Below, one piece after another: positions 8,993-18,509 of a DNA stretch of 64,000 bases. The notes below the pieces were generated by a model. It did not search any database. It saw only the letters and a program-made list of their open reading frames with translations, and was not told the DNA's origin. The first letter of the stretch is position 1; each line of letters begins with the position of its first letter. Source of the DNA: a bacterium (GTDB taxonomy: Bacteria > Bacillota > Bacilli > Lactobacillales > Streptococcaceae); NCBI GenBank assembly GCA_905221455.1, contig CAJNDF010000011.1:1-64000 (forward strand), written 5' to 3'. The position numbers and the translations under genes are program-made.

Positions 8993-9021
8993 TTGTAATG
9001 TTAATATAAATTTGCTATAAT
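8993..9021 (+). promoter_or_regulatory. Promoter giving a probable leaderless transcript
   Basis: TTGTAA (8993-8998), a 17-bp spacer and TATAAT (9016-9021). The ATG at 9028 begins 7 bases after the -10 box, where transcription should start. Confidence 0.7.
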
Positions 9022-9027
9022 AGGACC

Positions 9028-9777
9028 ATGGAAGAAGAACAATTATTAAAATCAGGGGAGCGAATTAACCAGCTCTTTTCGACAGATATTAAAATCATTC
9101 AAAATAGAGAGGTTTTTAGCTATTCGGTAGATAGTGTTCTCTTGTCACGCTTTCCACGTTTTCCTAAGAAGGGCTTGATAGTGGATTTCTGCGCTGGGAA
9201 TGGAGCGGTAGGGCTTTTTGCTAGTACTCGTACCCAGGCACAGATTTTGGCTGTTGAGATTCAGGAGCGTTTAGCAGACATGGCTGAACGCTCTGTCCGT
9301 TTGAATGGTTTGGAAGAGCAAATGCAGGTCATCTGTGATGATTTGAAAAATATGCCTGCTTACATTCAGGGAAGTAAGGTGGATATGATTTTGTGTAATC
9401 CACCTTATTTCAAGGTGGATCCTCATTCCAATTTGAACGAGAGTGAACATTACCTCTTGGCGCGCCATGAAATCACGACCAATCTGGAGGAAATCTGTCG
9501 CAGTGCTCAAAGTATTCTCAAATCCAATGGGCGTTTGGCCATGGTTCATCGTCCTGATCGTCTCTTGGATATTTTGGATATGTTGCAACGGCATAATCTA
9601 GCCCCTAAGCGCCTGCAGTTTGTTTATCCAAAGCGGGAAAAGGAAGCCAACATGCTCTTGATTGAGGCTATCAAGGATGGCTCGACAAGTGGTTTTAAGG
9701 TTTTACCCCCTTTGATTGTCCACAATGATGATGGCTCTTATACGTCCGAACTTGAAGAGATTTATTATGGATCATAA
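9028..9777 (+). CDS. TrmN6/YabB-like tRNA (adenine-N6) methyltransferase
   Basis: A 249-residue class I SAM-dependent methyltransferase. Motif I is [12 protein letters not shown] (residues 52-63), and the adenine-N6 signature NPPY is at 124-127 in ILCNPPYFK. The family modifies A37 of tRNA1(Val) in E. coli; the streptococcal substrate is inferred. The stop overlaps the start of the GIY-YIG gene by 11 bases, so the two are translationally coupled. The start codon lies at the predicted transcription start, leaving no room for a normal ribosome-binding site. Confidence 0.87.
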   Translation: MEEEQLLKSGERINQLFSTDIKIIQNREVFSYSVDSVLLSRFPRFPKKGLIVDFCAGNGAVGLFASTRTQAQILAVEIQERLADMAERSVRLNGLEEQMQVICDDLKNMPAYIQGSKVDMILCNPPYFKVDPHSNLNESEHYLLARHEITTNLEEICRSAQSILKSNGRLAMVHRPDRLLDILDMLQRHNLAPKRLQFVYPKREKEANMLLIEAIKDGSTSGFKVLPPLIVHNDDGSYTSELEEIYYGS

Positions 9778-10051
9778 GGCTTATATGTATGTGCTGGAGT
9801 GTCGTGATGGTTCCTATTATACAGGATATACGACTGATGTGAGAAGACGCCTTGCTGTCCACAATAGTGGGAAGGGAGCCAAATATACACGAGCACGATT
9901 GCCAGTCAAACTCATCTATGCTCAAGGTTTTGCCAGTAAGGAAGAAGCTATGTCGGCAGAAGCCCTGCTCAAGCGTAAGAAACGACCGCAGAAGGAGCAA
10001 TTTTTATCTGAAAATCAAGATAGAAATTTACTTAGTTATTTTGAAGAGTAG
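9767..10051 (+). CDS. GIY-YIG nuclease-fold protein (UPF0213, YazA-like)
   Basis: A 94-residue protein with the GIY-YIG core spread over [20 protein letters not shown] near the N-terminus, the conserved Arg in RRRL, and a KYTRARLPV segment. Small single-domain members of this family (YhbQ/YazA) are nuclease-like with unclear substrates. The ATG at 9767 lies within the end of the methyltransferase gene, the same pairing as yabB-yazA in Bacillus. A terminator follows directly. Confidence 0.9.
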   Translation: MDHKAYMYVLECRDGSYYTGYTTDVRRRLAVHNSGKGAKYTRARLPVKLIYAQGFASKEEAMSAEALLKRKKRPQKEQFLSENQDRNLLSYFEE

Positions 10052-10052
10052 T

Positions 10053-10080
10053 GAGGAGCCCTTTGACTCCTCTTACTTTT
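10053..10080 (+). terminator. Rho-independent terminator
   Basis: GAGGAG/CTCCTC stem (10053-10058 with 10067-10072), then TTACTTTT. Confidence 0.65.
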
Positions 10081-10136
10081 GTCAAAAAGCGAAAAAAATG
10101 CTACAATAAAGAGAATAAACAAAATGAGGTATTATC

Positions 10137-11072
10137 ATGTCTAAGATTCTAGTATTTGGTCACCAAAATCCAGACTCAGATGCCATCGGGTCATCTGTAG
10201 CCTTTGCCTACCTTGCAAAAGAAGCTTATGGTTTGGATACGGAAGCTGTTGCCCTTGGAACTCCAAATGAAGAAACAGCCTTTGTCTTGAACTATTTTGG
10301 TGTGGAAGCACCGCGTGTTATTACTTCTGCTAAAGCAGAAGGTGCAGAGCAAGTTATCCTGACTGACCACAATGAATTCCAACAATCTGTATCAGATATC
10401 GCTGAAGTAGAAGTTTACGGTGTGGTGGACCACCACCGTGTGGCTAACTTTGAAACTGCAAGCCCACTTTACATGCGTTTGGAGCCAGTTGGGTCAGCGT
10501 CTTCAATCGTTTACCGTATGTTCAAAGAACATGGTGTAGCTGTTCCTAAAGAGATTGCTGGTTTGATGCTTTCAGGTTTGATTTCAGATACTCTTCTTTT
10601 GAAATCACCAACAACACATCCAACAGATGAAGTCATTGCTCCAGAATTAGCTGAATTGGCTGGTGTCAACCTGGAAGAATATGGTTTGGCTATGTTGAAA
10701 GCTGGTACCAACTTGGTCAGCAAATCTGCTGAAGAATTGATTGACATTGATGCTAAGACTTTTGAATTGAACGGAAATAATGTCCGTGTTGCCCAAGTAA
10801 ACACAGTTGATATCGCTGAAGTTTTGGAACGTCAAGCAGAAATCGAAGCTGCAATGCAAGCTGCCAACACAGCAAACGGCTACTCTGACTTTGTCTTGAT
10901 GATTACAGATATCGTCAACTCAAACTCAGAAATCCTAGCACTTGGTGCTAACATGGATAAGGTCGAAGCGGCTTTCAACTTCAAACTTGAAAACAACCAT
11001 GCCTTCCTTGCTGGAGCCGTTTCACGTAAGAAACAAGTGGTACCTCAATTGACTGAAAGCTTTAATGCTTAA
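10137..11072 (+). CDS. ppaC: Manganese-dependent inorganic pyrophosphatase (family II)
   Basis: A 311-residue DHH-family protein with [12 protein letters not shown] at residues 8-19, LTDHNE near 75, the DHH signature VVDHHR near 98, and the C-terminal substrate-binding [10 protein letters not shown]. It hydrolyses pyrophosphate from biosynthesis to phosphate in the cytosol, using Mn2+. The length is typical. It has its own promoter region (CTACAAT about 30 bp before the start) and is followed by a terminator. Confidence 0.97.
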   Translation: MSKILVFGHQNPDSDAIGSSVAFAYLAKEAYGLDTEAVALGTPNEETAFVLNYFGVEAPRVITSAKAEGAEQVILTDHNEFQQSVSDIAEVEVYGVVDHHRVANFETASPLYMRLEPVGSASSIVYRMFKEHGVAVPKEIAGLMLSGLISDTLLLKSPTTHPTDEVIAPELAELAGVNLEEYGLAMLKAGTNLVSKSAEELIDIDAKTFELNGNNVRVAQVNTVDIAEVLERQAEIEAAMQAANTANGYSDFVLMITDIVNSNSEILALGANMDKVEAAFNFKLENNHAFLAGAVSRKKQVVPQLTESFNA

Positions 11073-11121
11073 GATTTTGAGTGTTAATTCAAATTAGGAA
11101 AGGCTAGTTTGACTTATAACG

Positions 11122-11146
11122 AAAGGAGTTTCGGCTCCTTTTTTTC
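11122..11146 (+). terminator. Rho-independent terminator of ppaC
   Basis: AAAGGAG/CTCCTTT hairpin with a TTTCGG loop and a T-run. It lies just before the ribosome-binding site of the next gene, so read-through may feed that gene. Confidence 0.8.
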
Positions 11147-11158
11147 TAGGAGTGAAGC

Positions 11159-11671
11159 ATGTTAGCAAATGGCGATTTGATTTTTGTGAGAGATGAGTCT
11201 GACATAGGACAGGCTATCCAGACTTCCACAGGCAACTATAGCCATGTTGCCATTTATTTGGATGGGATGATTTACCATGCTAGTGGACAGGCGGGTATTA
11301 TCTGTCAGGAACCAGCAGACTTCTTTGAGCCCAATCATTTGTACGACCTCTATGTCTACCCAGAAATGGATATCCAGTCGGTGAAGGAGAGAGCTTGTAA
11401 GCATCTTGGAGCACCCTACAATGCATCTTTCTATCCAGATGGAGATGGTTTTTATTGCTCCCAGTATATAGCACAAGTCCTACCGATTTTTGAAACTATT
11501 CCCATGAAATTTGGAGATGGGGAGCAGGAGATTAGTGATTTTTGGAGAGAGTATTATAAAAAGCTAGGTCTGCCTGTGCCTCTAAACCAAGCTGGGACCA
11601 ACCCTAGTCAGTTGGCAGCGTCTCCTCTGTTAGAATGTAAAGAAAGGAATCTTCATGATTCAGATTTTTAA
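11159..11671 (+). CDS. YiiX/YebB-like papain-fold (NlpC/P60-type) hydrolase
   Basis: A 170-residue protein with the circularly permuted NlpC/P60 arrangement of the YiiX group: a His in NYSHVAIYLDG near residue 34 and a Cys in FYCSQYIAQV near 100. It has no signal peptide, so it probably acts inside the cell, and the substrate is unknown. It overlaps the next gene by 17 bases, indicating cotranscription and coupling. Confidence 0.8.
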   Translation: MLANGDLIFVRDESDIGQAIQTSTGNYSHVAIYLDGMIYHASGQAGIICQEPADFFEPNHLYDLYVYPEMDIQSVKERACKHLGAPYNASFYPDGDGFYCSQYIAQVLPIFETIPMKFGDGEQEISDFWREYYKKLGLPVPLNQAGTNPSQLAASPLLECKERNLHDSDF

Positions 11672-12305
11672 TCCCTCTCGTTTGACGAGACAGCCATTTT
11701 TTGGAGAATTGATCCGCTATCTGGACCAGCATGATGATGTGATTCTACGAGAAATCAAGGCTCAATTTCCAGAAGTAGCAGTTGATAAACTCATGGAAGA
11801 GTATATCAAGGCAGGCTTGATTCTACGAGAAAATAAGCGTTATTATCTCAATCTTCCTATGCTGGAATCACTTGATAGTCTCGAACTGGACCAAGAAATT
11901 TTTGTCAGAGAAGACAGTCCAGCCTATCAAGCCTTGTCGGAGCAGAGTTTTGAGACGGAATTGCGCAATCAGACCAATGCCGCTATTTTAGTTGAAAAGA
12001 CCGATTTTGCGCGGACAAAAATGACCTTGTCCAATTATTTCTACAAGGTCAAACATCAGTATCCTTTGACAGAAAAACAGCAGGAACTCTATGACATTTT
12101 GGGAGATGTTAATCCTGAGTATGCTCTTAAATATATGACGACTTTTTTGTTGAAGTTCCTCAAAAAAGACCAGCTCATGCAGAAACGCCGTGATATCTTT
12201 GTGGACAGTTTAGTGGTCTTGGGCTATATTGTCCAAAATGAAGATGGGAAGTATGAGTTGGCTGTTGATTTTGATAAGGAGAGATTAATTTTCTTTAAAA
12301 ACTAA
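11655..12305 (+). CDS. DUF1803-type conserved streptococcal protein
   Basis: A 216-residue soluble protein starting MIQIFNPSRLTRQPFFGELI. The first ~75 residues look like a winged-helix-like fold (DDVILREIKAQFP, then KAGLILRENKRYYLNLP). No catalytic motif is recognised. Similar proteins are annotated DUF1803 in streptococci. It is coupled to the papain-fold gene upstream, and a terminator shared with convergent murE follows. Confidence 0.75.
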   Translation: MIQIFNPSRLTRQPFFGELIRYLDQHDDVILREIKAQFPEVAVDKLMEEYIKAGLILRENKRYYLNLPMLESLDSLELDQEIFVREDSPAYQALSEQSFETELRNQTNAAILVEKTDFARTKMTLSNYFYKVKHQYPLTEKQQELYDILGDVNPEYALKYMTTFLLKFLKKDQLMQKRRDIFVDSLVVLGYIVQNEDGKYELAVDFDKERLIFFKN

Positions 12306-12338
12306 AACAAGGTTAGGAATGCCTCCTAGCCTTGTTTT
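12304..12338. terminator. Bidirectional terminator
   Basis: AAAACAAGGTTAGGA/TCCTAGCCTTGTTTT with a short loop; A and T runs on both sides serve the rightward gene and leftward murE. Confidence 0.9.
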
Positions 12339-12342
12339 GTGA

Positions 12343-13788
12343 TTATAAATAATTTTCTGCGACGGCTGCATCTCCTGGGTAGGCTTCTTTCTTACCTTGG
12401 ATGATTTGGTAGCAATCGGCCCCCTTACCAGCAATAATAACTGCATCTAATTCGTGATTTGTGATAGCCATGGCTGCCTTGATGGCTTCTTGACGATCCG
12501 CAATCTTTTCAACAGGATGGTTGATATAGCTACTAATTTCATCTGCAATGGCCATTGGGTCTTCATAGTTGGGGTCATCAGCAGTCAGAAAGACTTGAAT
12601 CTCAGGGTGTTGATTAAGGAGGAGGCCAAAGTCCTTACGACGACTTTCTCCCTTGTTTCCTGTCGAACCCAGAACCAGTGCAATCTTTCCAGTTTGATGA
12701 GTTTCTACGACGTTGATTAGTTTTTTCAGACTATCCCCATTGTGGGCATAGTCGATGAAGACCTTGGCGCCATTTTTCTGAGTCAGGACTTCCATACGAC
12801 CAGGGACGCGGGTTGCAGCAATTCCTTTTTTGATGTCCTCAAGACTTGCTCCCAGACGAAGGCAAGCAAGTCCGGCAGCAACTGCATTTTCTTGGTTGAA
12901 GTGACCAATCAGTTGGATATCATAATCACCAGCGAGTTTCCCGCTTGCTGAAAAGCTAAAGGCTTTAGAATTCTCGATTTGGTTACTTGACTGACTACCA
13001 TAGAAATCATGGTCTTGATCTTCCACCTGTTCTTTCAAGATAGAAAAATGGTCCATGTCACTGTTAATGATGACTGCTCGGCTATTTTCCATCAAGAGAC
13101 GCTTGTGGTAGAAGTAGTCTTCAAAGCTAGGGTGTTCAATAGGGCCAATATGGTCTGGGCTGATATTGAGGAAAACTCCTACATCAAAGGTTAGACCATA
13201 GACTCGTTTGACCAGATAGGCTTGACTAGATACCTCCATAATAAGGTGGGTGCGGTCATTTTGCACAGCTTGATTCATCATGTCAAAGAGGTCAATGCTC
13301 TCAGGAGTTGTCAATGCTGACTTAAAGAAAGTCTGACCATCTAGAGTTGTGTTCATGGTCGACAACATTGCAGGTCGATGCCCTTGAGACAAAATGTTAT
13401 AGGCGAAATAGGCTGCTGTTGTCTTACCCTTAGTACCAGTGAAGGCCAGGAGTTTGAGCTTGTCTTGTGGATTGCCATAAAATTCCATAGCAATCAAACT
13501 CATGGCTTTCTTGATATCGCTGACGATAATGGCAGGAATACCAACCTCATAGTCCTTTTCAGCCACATACCAACCGAGTCCTTGAGAGATGGCTGAAAGA
13601 AGAAAGTCCTTCTTAAAGGCAGCTCCCTTGACGAAAAAGAGGCTCTTCTCTTTGGCCTTGCGGCTGTCATAGCAGATAGTATCAAAGACGACATTGCTGT
13701 AGTTGTAGTGGTAGTGTCCTTGGTCGATAATCTCGCGGAAGAGACCATCTTTTTTTAGTATATCTAATACGGTTTCAATCTTTATCAT
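12343..13788 (-). CDS. murE: UDP-MurNAc-L-Ala-D-Glu:L-lysine ligase
   Basis: A 481-residue Mur ligase that adds the third residue of the peptidoglycan stem peptide. The ATP-binding P-loop GTKGKTT is at residues 118-124. The acceptor-specificity motif reads DDPN (in [10 protein letters not shown]), the L-lysine type, rather than the DNPR of meso-diaminopimelate enzymes, which fits a streptococcal wall. MurE stands alone here and is divergent from the lipid II flippase gene murJ, with overlapping promoters. Confidence 0.97.
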   Translation of the reverse strand: MIKIETVLDILKKDGLFREIIDQGHYHYNYSNVVFDTICYDSRKAKEKSLFFVKGAAFKKDFLLSAISQGLGWYVAEKDYEVGIPAIIVSDIKKAMSLIAMEFYGNPQDKLKLLAFTGTKGKTTAAYFAYNILSQGHRPAMLSTMNTTLDGQTFFKSALTTPESIDLFDMMNQAVQNDRTHLIMEVSSQAYLVKRVYGLTFDVGVFLNISPDHIGPIEHPSFEDYFYHKRLLMENSRAVIINSDMDHFSILKEQVEDQDHDFYGSQSSNQIENSKAFSFSASGKLAGDYDIQLIGHFNQENAVAAGLACLRLGASLEDIKKGIAATRVPGRMEVLTQKNGAKVFIDYAHNGDSLKKLINVVETHQTGKIALVLGSTGNKGESRRKDFGLLLNQHPEIQVFLTADDPNYEDPMAIADEISSYINHPVEKIADRQEAIKAAMAITNHELDAVIIAGKGADCYQIIQGKKEAYPGDAAVAENYL

Positions 13789-13795
13789 ACTTTCT

Positions 13796-13846
13796 ATTGT
13801 AAACCGAAAGTCGTAAATTTACAAGTAACAAGGAAAAGTTTATAAT
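13796..13846. promoter_or_regulatory. Divergent murE/murJ promoters with overlapping -35 boxes
   Basis: Leftward: TTGTAA (complement of 13819-13824), 17 bp, TACAAT (complement of 13796-13801). Rightward: TTTACA (13818-13823), 17 bp, TATAAT (13841-13846). The two -35 hexamers share five base pairs. Confidence 0.75.
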
Positions 13847-13893
13847 GGAAGATAAGGAGTTTTTCCTAGTTATCAAAATTGAATGAGGAATCT

Positions 13894-15516
13894 ATGTCGC
13901 ACGAAAACAATCACCAGCAGGCCCAGATGTTACGGGGGACTGCTTGGTTAACGGCTAGTAACTTTGTCAGTCGCCTACTCGGGGCTATTTACATTATCCC
14001 TTGGTACATCTGGATGGGGTCTTATGCAGCTACGGCCAATGGTCTCTTTACCATGGGCTACAATATCTATGCCTGGTTCTTGCTGGTTTCAACAGCGGGG
14101 ATTCCAGTTGCAGTGGCCAAGCAAGTTGCCAAATATAATACCATGCGAGAAGAGGAGCATAGCTTTGCCCTGATTCGGAGCTTTCTAGGCTTTATGACAG
14201 GACTAGGCCTCGTTTTTGCCCTAATCTTGTATGTCTTTGCTCCTTGGCTAGCAGACTTGTCTGGCGTGGGTAAAGACTTGATCCCAATCATGCAAAGCTT
14301 GGCTTGGGGAGTCTTGATTTTCCCATCTATGAGTGTTATCCGAGGATTTTTCCAAGGGATGAATAATCTCAAACCTTATGCCATGAGCCAAATCGCTGAG
14401 CAGGTCATTCGTGTTATCTGGATGCTCTTAGCAACCTTTATCATTATGAAGCTCGGTTCAGGAGATTACCTAGCAGCGGTTACCCAATCGACCTTTGCTG
14501 CCTTTGTCGGCATGGTGGCCAGTTTTGCAGTTTTGATTTATTTCCTTGCCCAAGAAGGTTTACTCAAAAGAGTCCTTGAAACAGGGGATAAGATTAACAG
14601 CAAGCGTCTCTTGGTCGATACCATTAAGGAAGCCATTCCTTTTATCCTGACAGGGTCTGCCATCCAGCTTTTCCAGATTTTGGACCAGATGACCTTTATC
14701 AATAGTATGAGTTGGTTTACCAACTACAGTAACGAAGACTTGGTTGTCATGTTTTCTTATTTCTCAGCCAATCCTAATAAAATCACGATGATTTTGATTT
14801 CTGTAGGGGTTTCAATTGGGGGTGTCGGTTTGCCGCTTTTGACTGAAAACTATGTCAAGGGGGATTTGAGAGCAGCTTCTCGTCTAGTCCAGGACAGTAT
14901 TACCATGCTTTTCTTATTCCTGTTGCCAGCAACGGTTGGAGTGGTCATGGTAGGAGAACCTCTTTATACGGTTTTCTACGGCAAGCCAGATAGTTTGGCT
15001 ATGGGCTTGTTTGTCTTTGCAGTTTTGCAGTCTACTATTTTAGGTCTGTACATGGTCTTGTCTCCAATGCTTCAGGCTATGTTCCGCAACCGCAAGGCCG
15101 TTCTCTATTTTATCTATGGTTCTATTGCCAAGCTAGTCTTGCAAATACCTACCATCGCCCTCTTCCACAGTTATGGTCCTTTGATTTCCACAACTATCGG
15201 TCTTATCATTCCTAACGTCTTGATGTATCGTGATATTTGTAAGGTAACGGGTGTCAAGCGAAAGGTGATTTTGAAGCGAACCATTTTAATCAGTTTGTTG
15301 ACCCTTGTTATGTTCATCGGTGTCGGTGCCATCCAGTGGATTTTAGGATTTGTCTTCCAACCGAGTGGACGTTTGTGGAGCTTCCTTTATGTAGCCTTTG
15401 TCGGTGCCATGGGTGGAGGAGTATATGGAGCCATGAGTCTCCGTACTCGTTTATTGGATAAGGTGATTGGAAAAGCCCAAGCAGATCGCCTGCGAGCAAA
15501 ATTAAAAATTTCTTAA
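13894..15516 (+). CDS. murJ: Lipid II flippase MurJ/YtgP (MOP superfamily)
   Basis: A 540-residue polytopic membrane protein with about 14 predicted helices, starting MSHENNHQQAQMLRGTAWLT with the GTAWLTASNFVSRLLGAIYI entry helix of polysaccharide-flippase-type MOP proteins. It should move lipid-linked peptidoglycan precursor across the membrane. The ATG at 13894 is preferred over an upstream TTG at 13879 because GAGGA lies at good spacing before it. The divergent murE neighbour supports MurJ over a capsule flippase. Confidence 0.88.
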   Translation: MSHENNHQQAQMLRGTAWLTASNFVSRLLGAIYIIPWYIWMGSYAATANGLFTMGYNIYAWFLLVSTAGIPVAVAKQVAKYNTMREEEHSFALIRSFLGFMTGLGLVFALILYVFAPWLADLSGVGKDLIPIMQSLAWGVLIFPSMSVIRGFFQGMNNLKPYAMSQIAEQVIRVIWMLLATFIIMKLGSGDYLAAVTQSTFAAFVGMVASFAVLIYFLAQEGLLKRVLETGDKINSKRLLVDTIKEAIPFILTGSAIQLFQILDQMTFINSMSWFTNYSNEDLVVMFSYFSANPNKITMILISVGVSIGGVGLPLLTENYVKGDLRAASRLVQDSITMLFLFLLPATVGVVMVGEPLYTVFYGKPDSLAMGLFVFAVLQSTILGLYMVLSPMLQAMFRNRKAVLYFIYGSIAKLVLQIPTIALFHSYGPLISTTIGLIIPNVLMYRDICKVTGVKRKVILKRTILISLLTLVMFIGVGAIQWILGFVFQPSGRLWSFLYVAFVGAMGGGVYGAMSLRTRLLDKVIGKAQADRLRAKLKIS

Positions 15517-15533
15517 AAAATAATTTATAAATA

Positions 15534-15589
15534 AAATGAATAAGTTGAGTTTTTTAAAAACCAAATCACTCTCTTATTCATTTTTTATT
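15534..15589 (+). terminator. Rho-independent terminator of murJ
   Basis: AAATGAATAAG (15534-15544) pairs with CTTATTCATTT (15573-15583); a T-run follows. Confidence 0.75.
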
Positions 15590-15661
15590 GTTTGAATTGG
15601 ATATAAAATGTAAAACAGAGAATAAATAACGAAAGTAATTGAATTTTATGTCAAAAAACAC

Positions 15662-15690
15662 TTGACTAAAAAGTAGTTAATCTGTATAAT
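15662..15690 (+). promoter_or_regulatory. Promoter of the aliB-like gene
   Basis: TTGACT (15662-15667), 17-bp spacer, TATAAT (15685-15690). Confidence 0.85.
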
Positions 15691-15722
15691 AAAACAAATA
15701 TTTAAATCAGGAGGTTCTGGAA

Positions 15723-17681
15723 ATGAAAAAGTCTAAGGCCAAGTATGCAACACTTGCAGGTGTCGTGCTAAGTGCAGGTATTTTGTTAAGTGCCTGTGGA
15801 AATTCTAGCACAGCGTCAAAAACATATAACTATGTTTACGTAAGTGACCCATCAAGTTTGAACTATCTAGCAGAAAACCGTGCAACAACCAATGATATTG
15901 TGACCAATCTGGTAGATGGTCTCATGGAAAATGACCGATATGGGAACTATGTCCCGTCCTTGGCAGAGGATTGGAGTGTTTCTCAAGACGGTTTGACCTA
16001 TACCTACAAACTGCGTAAAGATGCTAAATGGTATACTGCAGATGGAGATGAATATGCTCCTGTTACTGCCCAAGATTTTGTCACTGGTTTGAAATATGCA
16101 GCTGATAAAAAATCAGAAGCTTTGTACTTAGTGCAAGAATCCGTAGCAGGTTTGGATGACTACATTAACGGTAAAACAACAGATTTTTCAACTGTCGGAG
16201 TTAAGGCTCTTGATGACCAAACCGTTCAATATACTTTGACACGACCAGAATCTTACTGGAACTCAAAAACAACCTCAACCATTCTCTTCCCCGTTAATGC
16301 GGATTTCTTGAAATCAAAAGGGGATGATTTTGGGAAGGTAGACCCATCTAGTATTTTGTACAATGGACCTTTCTTGATGAAATCCTTTGTTTCAAAATCA
16401 GTTATCGAATTCAAGAAAAATCCTAACTACTGGGATGCTAAAAATGTCTTTGTAGATGATGTCAAATTGGCCTATTATGATGGTAGTGACCAAGATGCAC
16501 TGGCTCGTAACTATGTAGAGGGAGCCTATAGCTACGCTCGTCTCTATCCAAATAGTTCAAGCTTTGAAGGAATTAAAGAGAAGAATAAGGATAATATCAT
16601 CTATAGTCTGCAAGATGCTACTTCTTACTTCTTAAACTTCAACTTGGATAGAAAATCTTATAAATTCACTTCCAAGACAAGTGATGCTGAAAAGAAATCA
16701 ACTCAGGAAGCTGTTCTCAACAAAAACTTCCGTCAAGCCATTAATTTTGCCTATGATCGTACAGCCTATGGAGCTCAATCTCAGGGTGAAGATGGGGCAA
16801 CGAAGATTCTCAGAAACCTTTTGGTTCCACCAACCTTTGTCTCAGCTGATGGTAAGAACTTTGGTGAAATGGTAGCTTCAAAAGTTGTCAATTATGGTAA
16901 GGAATGGCAAGGAATCAACTTTGCGGATGCCCAGGATCCATACTACAATGCTGAAAAAGCTAAAGCCAAATTTGCTGAAGCTAAGAAAGAACTCCAAGCC
17001 AAAGGAGTTCAATTCCCTATCCACTTGGACATGACAGTTGACCAAGCTGCTAAAAAGAGTGTCCAAGAGGCAAATTCTATGAAGCAATCTATTGAAGCAG
17101 CTTTAGGTGCAGAAAATGTTGTAATTGATATTCAACAACTCACTACTGAAGATTATGACAATTCAAGCTATTTGGCTCAGACAGCAGCTCAGAAGGATTA
17201 TGATCTTTACAACGGTGGTTGGGGTCCTGATTACCAAGATCCTTCAACCTATCTTGATGTCTTTAATGTTCATTCTGGTGGTCTGATGCAAAATATAGGT
17301 TTAGAGCCAGGTGAAGCCAATGACAAGGCCAAGGCTGTTGGATTGGATGTCTACACTCAAATGTTGGAAGAAGCTAACAAGGAACAAGATCTTGCGAAAC
17401 GCTATGAAAAATATGCTGAGATCCAAGCTTGGTTGGTAGATAGTGCTTTAGCAATTCCAAATGTTTCTAAGGGTGGAACACCAGTATTGAGAAAAACTGT
17501 TCCTTTCTCAGAACCATATTCATTAGCTGGTAATAAAGGCATCGAATCATATAAATACCTCAAAGTACAAGATAAGACAGTCACAAAAGACGAATACGAA
17601 AAAGCAAAAGAAAAATGGTTGAAAGAAAAAGAAGAATCCAATAAAAAAGCCCAAGAAGAATTGGCAAAACATGTCAAATAA
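15723..17681 (+). CDS. aliB: Oligopeptide-binding lipoprotein, AliB/AmiA family
   Basis: A 652-residue extracellular solute-binding protein (SBP family 5). The lipoprotein signal ends in LLSAC with lipidated C25. The body starts with YNYVYVSDPSSLNYLAENRA and has the cluster VIEFKKNPNYWD typical of peptide-binding SBPs. It would deliver oligopeptides to the Ami permease. No permease genes are adjacent, as with pneumococcal aliA and aliB, which share the ami transporter. It has its own promoter and terminator. AliB rather than AliA or AmiA is inferred from location after murJ. Confidence 0.9.
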   Translation: MKKSKAKYATLAGVVLSAGILLSACGNSSTASKTYNYVYVSDPSSLNYLAENRATTNDIVTNLVDGLMENDRYGNYVPSLAEDWSVSQDGLTYTYKLRKDAKWYTADGDEYAPVTAQDFVTGLKYAADKKSEALYLVQESVAGLDDYINGKTTDFSTVGVKALDDQTVQYTLTRPESYWNSKTTSTILFPVNADFLKSKGDDFGKVDPSSILYNGPFLMKSFVSKSVIEFKKNPNYWDAKNVFVDDVKLAYYDGSDQDALARNYVEGAYSYARLYPNSSSFEGIKEKNKDNIIYSLQDATSYFLNFNLDRKSYKFTSKTSDAEKKSTQEAVLNKNFRQAINFAYDRTAYGAQSQGEDGATKILRNLLVPPTFVSADGKNFGEMVASKVVNYGKEWQGINFADAQDPYYNAEKAKAKFAEAKKELQAKGVQFPIHLDMTVDQAAKKSVQEANSMKQSIEAALGAENVVIDIQQLTTEDYDNSSYLAQTAAQKDYDLYNGGWGPDYQDPSTYLDVFNVHSGGLMQNIGLEPGEANDKAKAVGLDVYTQMLEEANKEQDLAKRYEKYAEIQAWLVDSALAIPNVSKGGTPVLRKTVPFSEPYSLAGNKGIESYKYLKVQDKTVTKDEYEKAKEKWLKEKEESNKKAQEELAKHVK

Positions 17682-17693
17682 GGATTTTTCAAG

Positions 17694-17728
17694 AAAAACG
17701 ATGGTTTCGAAAGAAGCTGTCGTTTTTT
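17694..17728 (+). terminator. Probable terminator of the aliB-like gene
   Basis: AAAACGA (17695-17701) pairs with TCGTTTT (17720-17726), with the T-run on the 3' side. Confidence 0.6.
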
Positions 17729-17793
17729 AATAGAATGATGGAAAATTTGGAAGAAAAGTGCTTACATTTTTCCTTAGTTAATTGAGTTTATGC

Positions 17794-17975
17794 TATAATA
17801 AATATAAGAAACTGCGTTCGAAAATCTCCCCGATCTTAATTGAAGTATGCACATGCTAGGGTAATGTTATAGGAGGGGTGCTATCTACTGTAAACGTAAG
17901 ATAAAACGCAACAAATGATAGGTTCTTCTTTATGTGAAGAGTTCTTATCTGCCTATTTACTAATCGTTATGGAGG
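17794..17975 (+). ncRNA. Candidate structured leader or small RNA, class unknown
   Basis: An extended -10 box (TATAAT 17794-17799) predicts transcription from about 17806, leaving a ~175-nt untranslated stretch. TGCGTT (17813-17818) can pair with AACGCA near 17910 to enclose a domain containing CCCC and GGGG tracts. A second hairpin-like element spans about 17920-17970 (TTCTTC with GAAGAG, ATAGG with CCTAT). I recognise no T-box, TPP, SAM, FMN, SRP or tmRNA signature. It could be an independent small RNA or a cis-acting leader of the gene at 17983. Confidence 0.45.
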
Positions 17976-17982
17976 TAACATC

Positions 17983-18438
17983 ATGGGCGCTATTATGGAG
18001 TTTGCGACAGAAAAACAGATTGCACCATTTCTTTCAACTTGTCGCATTGAAGGGCAAAATAATTTTCTGATGGCCTTCAAGAAAAAGACATGGTTGAAAT
18101 CCTTTATTGATTTCTTCGTTATAGGAGGAAGTTACTATGTTCAATCGAGTGTGAAGCCTAAGATTCTGGCATTCACACCTAAGGGAATCTACTTGATGGA
18201 CATCAGTGATATAACTGAGAATCGTTTTAGTCAAGTCCTTGAGATGCCTTGGAATCAGGTTAAAGATTTTACTTATAAGCCAGTCTTGAATACAGTTAGA
18301 CTTAATTGGAACTATCAAAATGAAGCCTATATGTTTTCCGTGGATGTCGGTCAGGTTAGTCAACGTGTGGGCCAGTATCAATTTAACAAAGAGCATTATG
18401 ACTATTTAGCCCAACAGGATTTCTTTCGGTCCAAGTAA
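17983..18438 (+). CDS. Conserved cytosolic protein with PH-like fold features
   Basis: A 151-residue protein starting MGAIMEFATEKQIAPFLS, with a GGAGG ribosome-binding site at good spacing. Its beta-rich pattern (ILAFTPKGIYLMDIS, then EMPWNQVKDFTYKPVL) resembles bacterial PH-like/YdjM-type proteins. No catalytic residues and no membrane segment are recognised. Function is unknown. It follows the long structured leader and is not cotranscribed with the metC-like gene, which has its own promoter. Confidence 0.7.
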   Translation: MGAIMEFATEKQIAPFLSTCRIEGQNNFLMAFKKKTWLKSFIDFFVIGGSYYVQSSVKPKILAFTPKGIYLMDISDITENRFSQVLEMPWNQVKDFTYKPVLNTVRLNWNYQNEAYMFSVDVGQVSQRVGQYQFNKEHYDYLAQQDFFRSK

Positions 18439-18456
18439 ACACAAGTAATCATCGTC

Positions 18457-18491
18457 ACAAAAGGATCTGGAATATTTTCTGGATTCTTTTT
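18457..18491 (+). terminator. Possible weak terminator
   Basis: Imperfect hairpin AAAAGGATCTGGA/TTCTGGATTCTTTT with G-U pairs and a T-run. Confidence 0.4.
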
Positions 18492-18509
18492 AGCTTTACT
18501 CGATAAGTG

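Noticed and set aside
9271..9594. 107-codon minus-strand frame
   Set aside because: Lies fully opposite the methyltransferase gene with its intact motifs; no initiation signal.
17806..17975. 6S RNA, tmRNA, SRP RNA or TPP riboswitch
   Set aside because: No signature of these was found: the closed domain is only about 110 nt, and the TPP and SRP core motifs are missing. Kept as an unclassified candidate.
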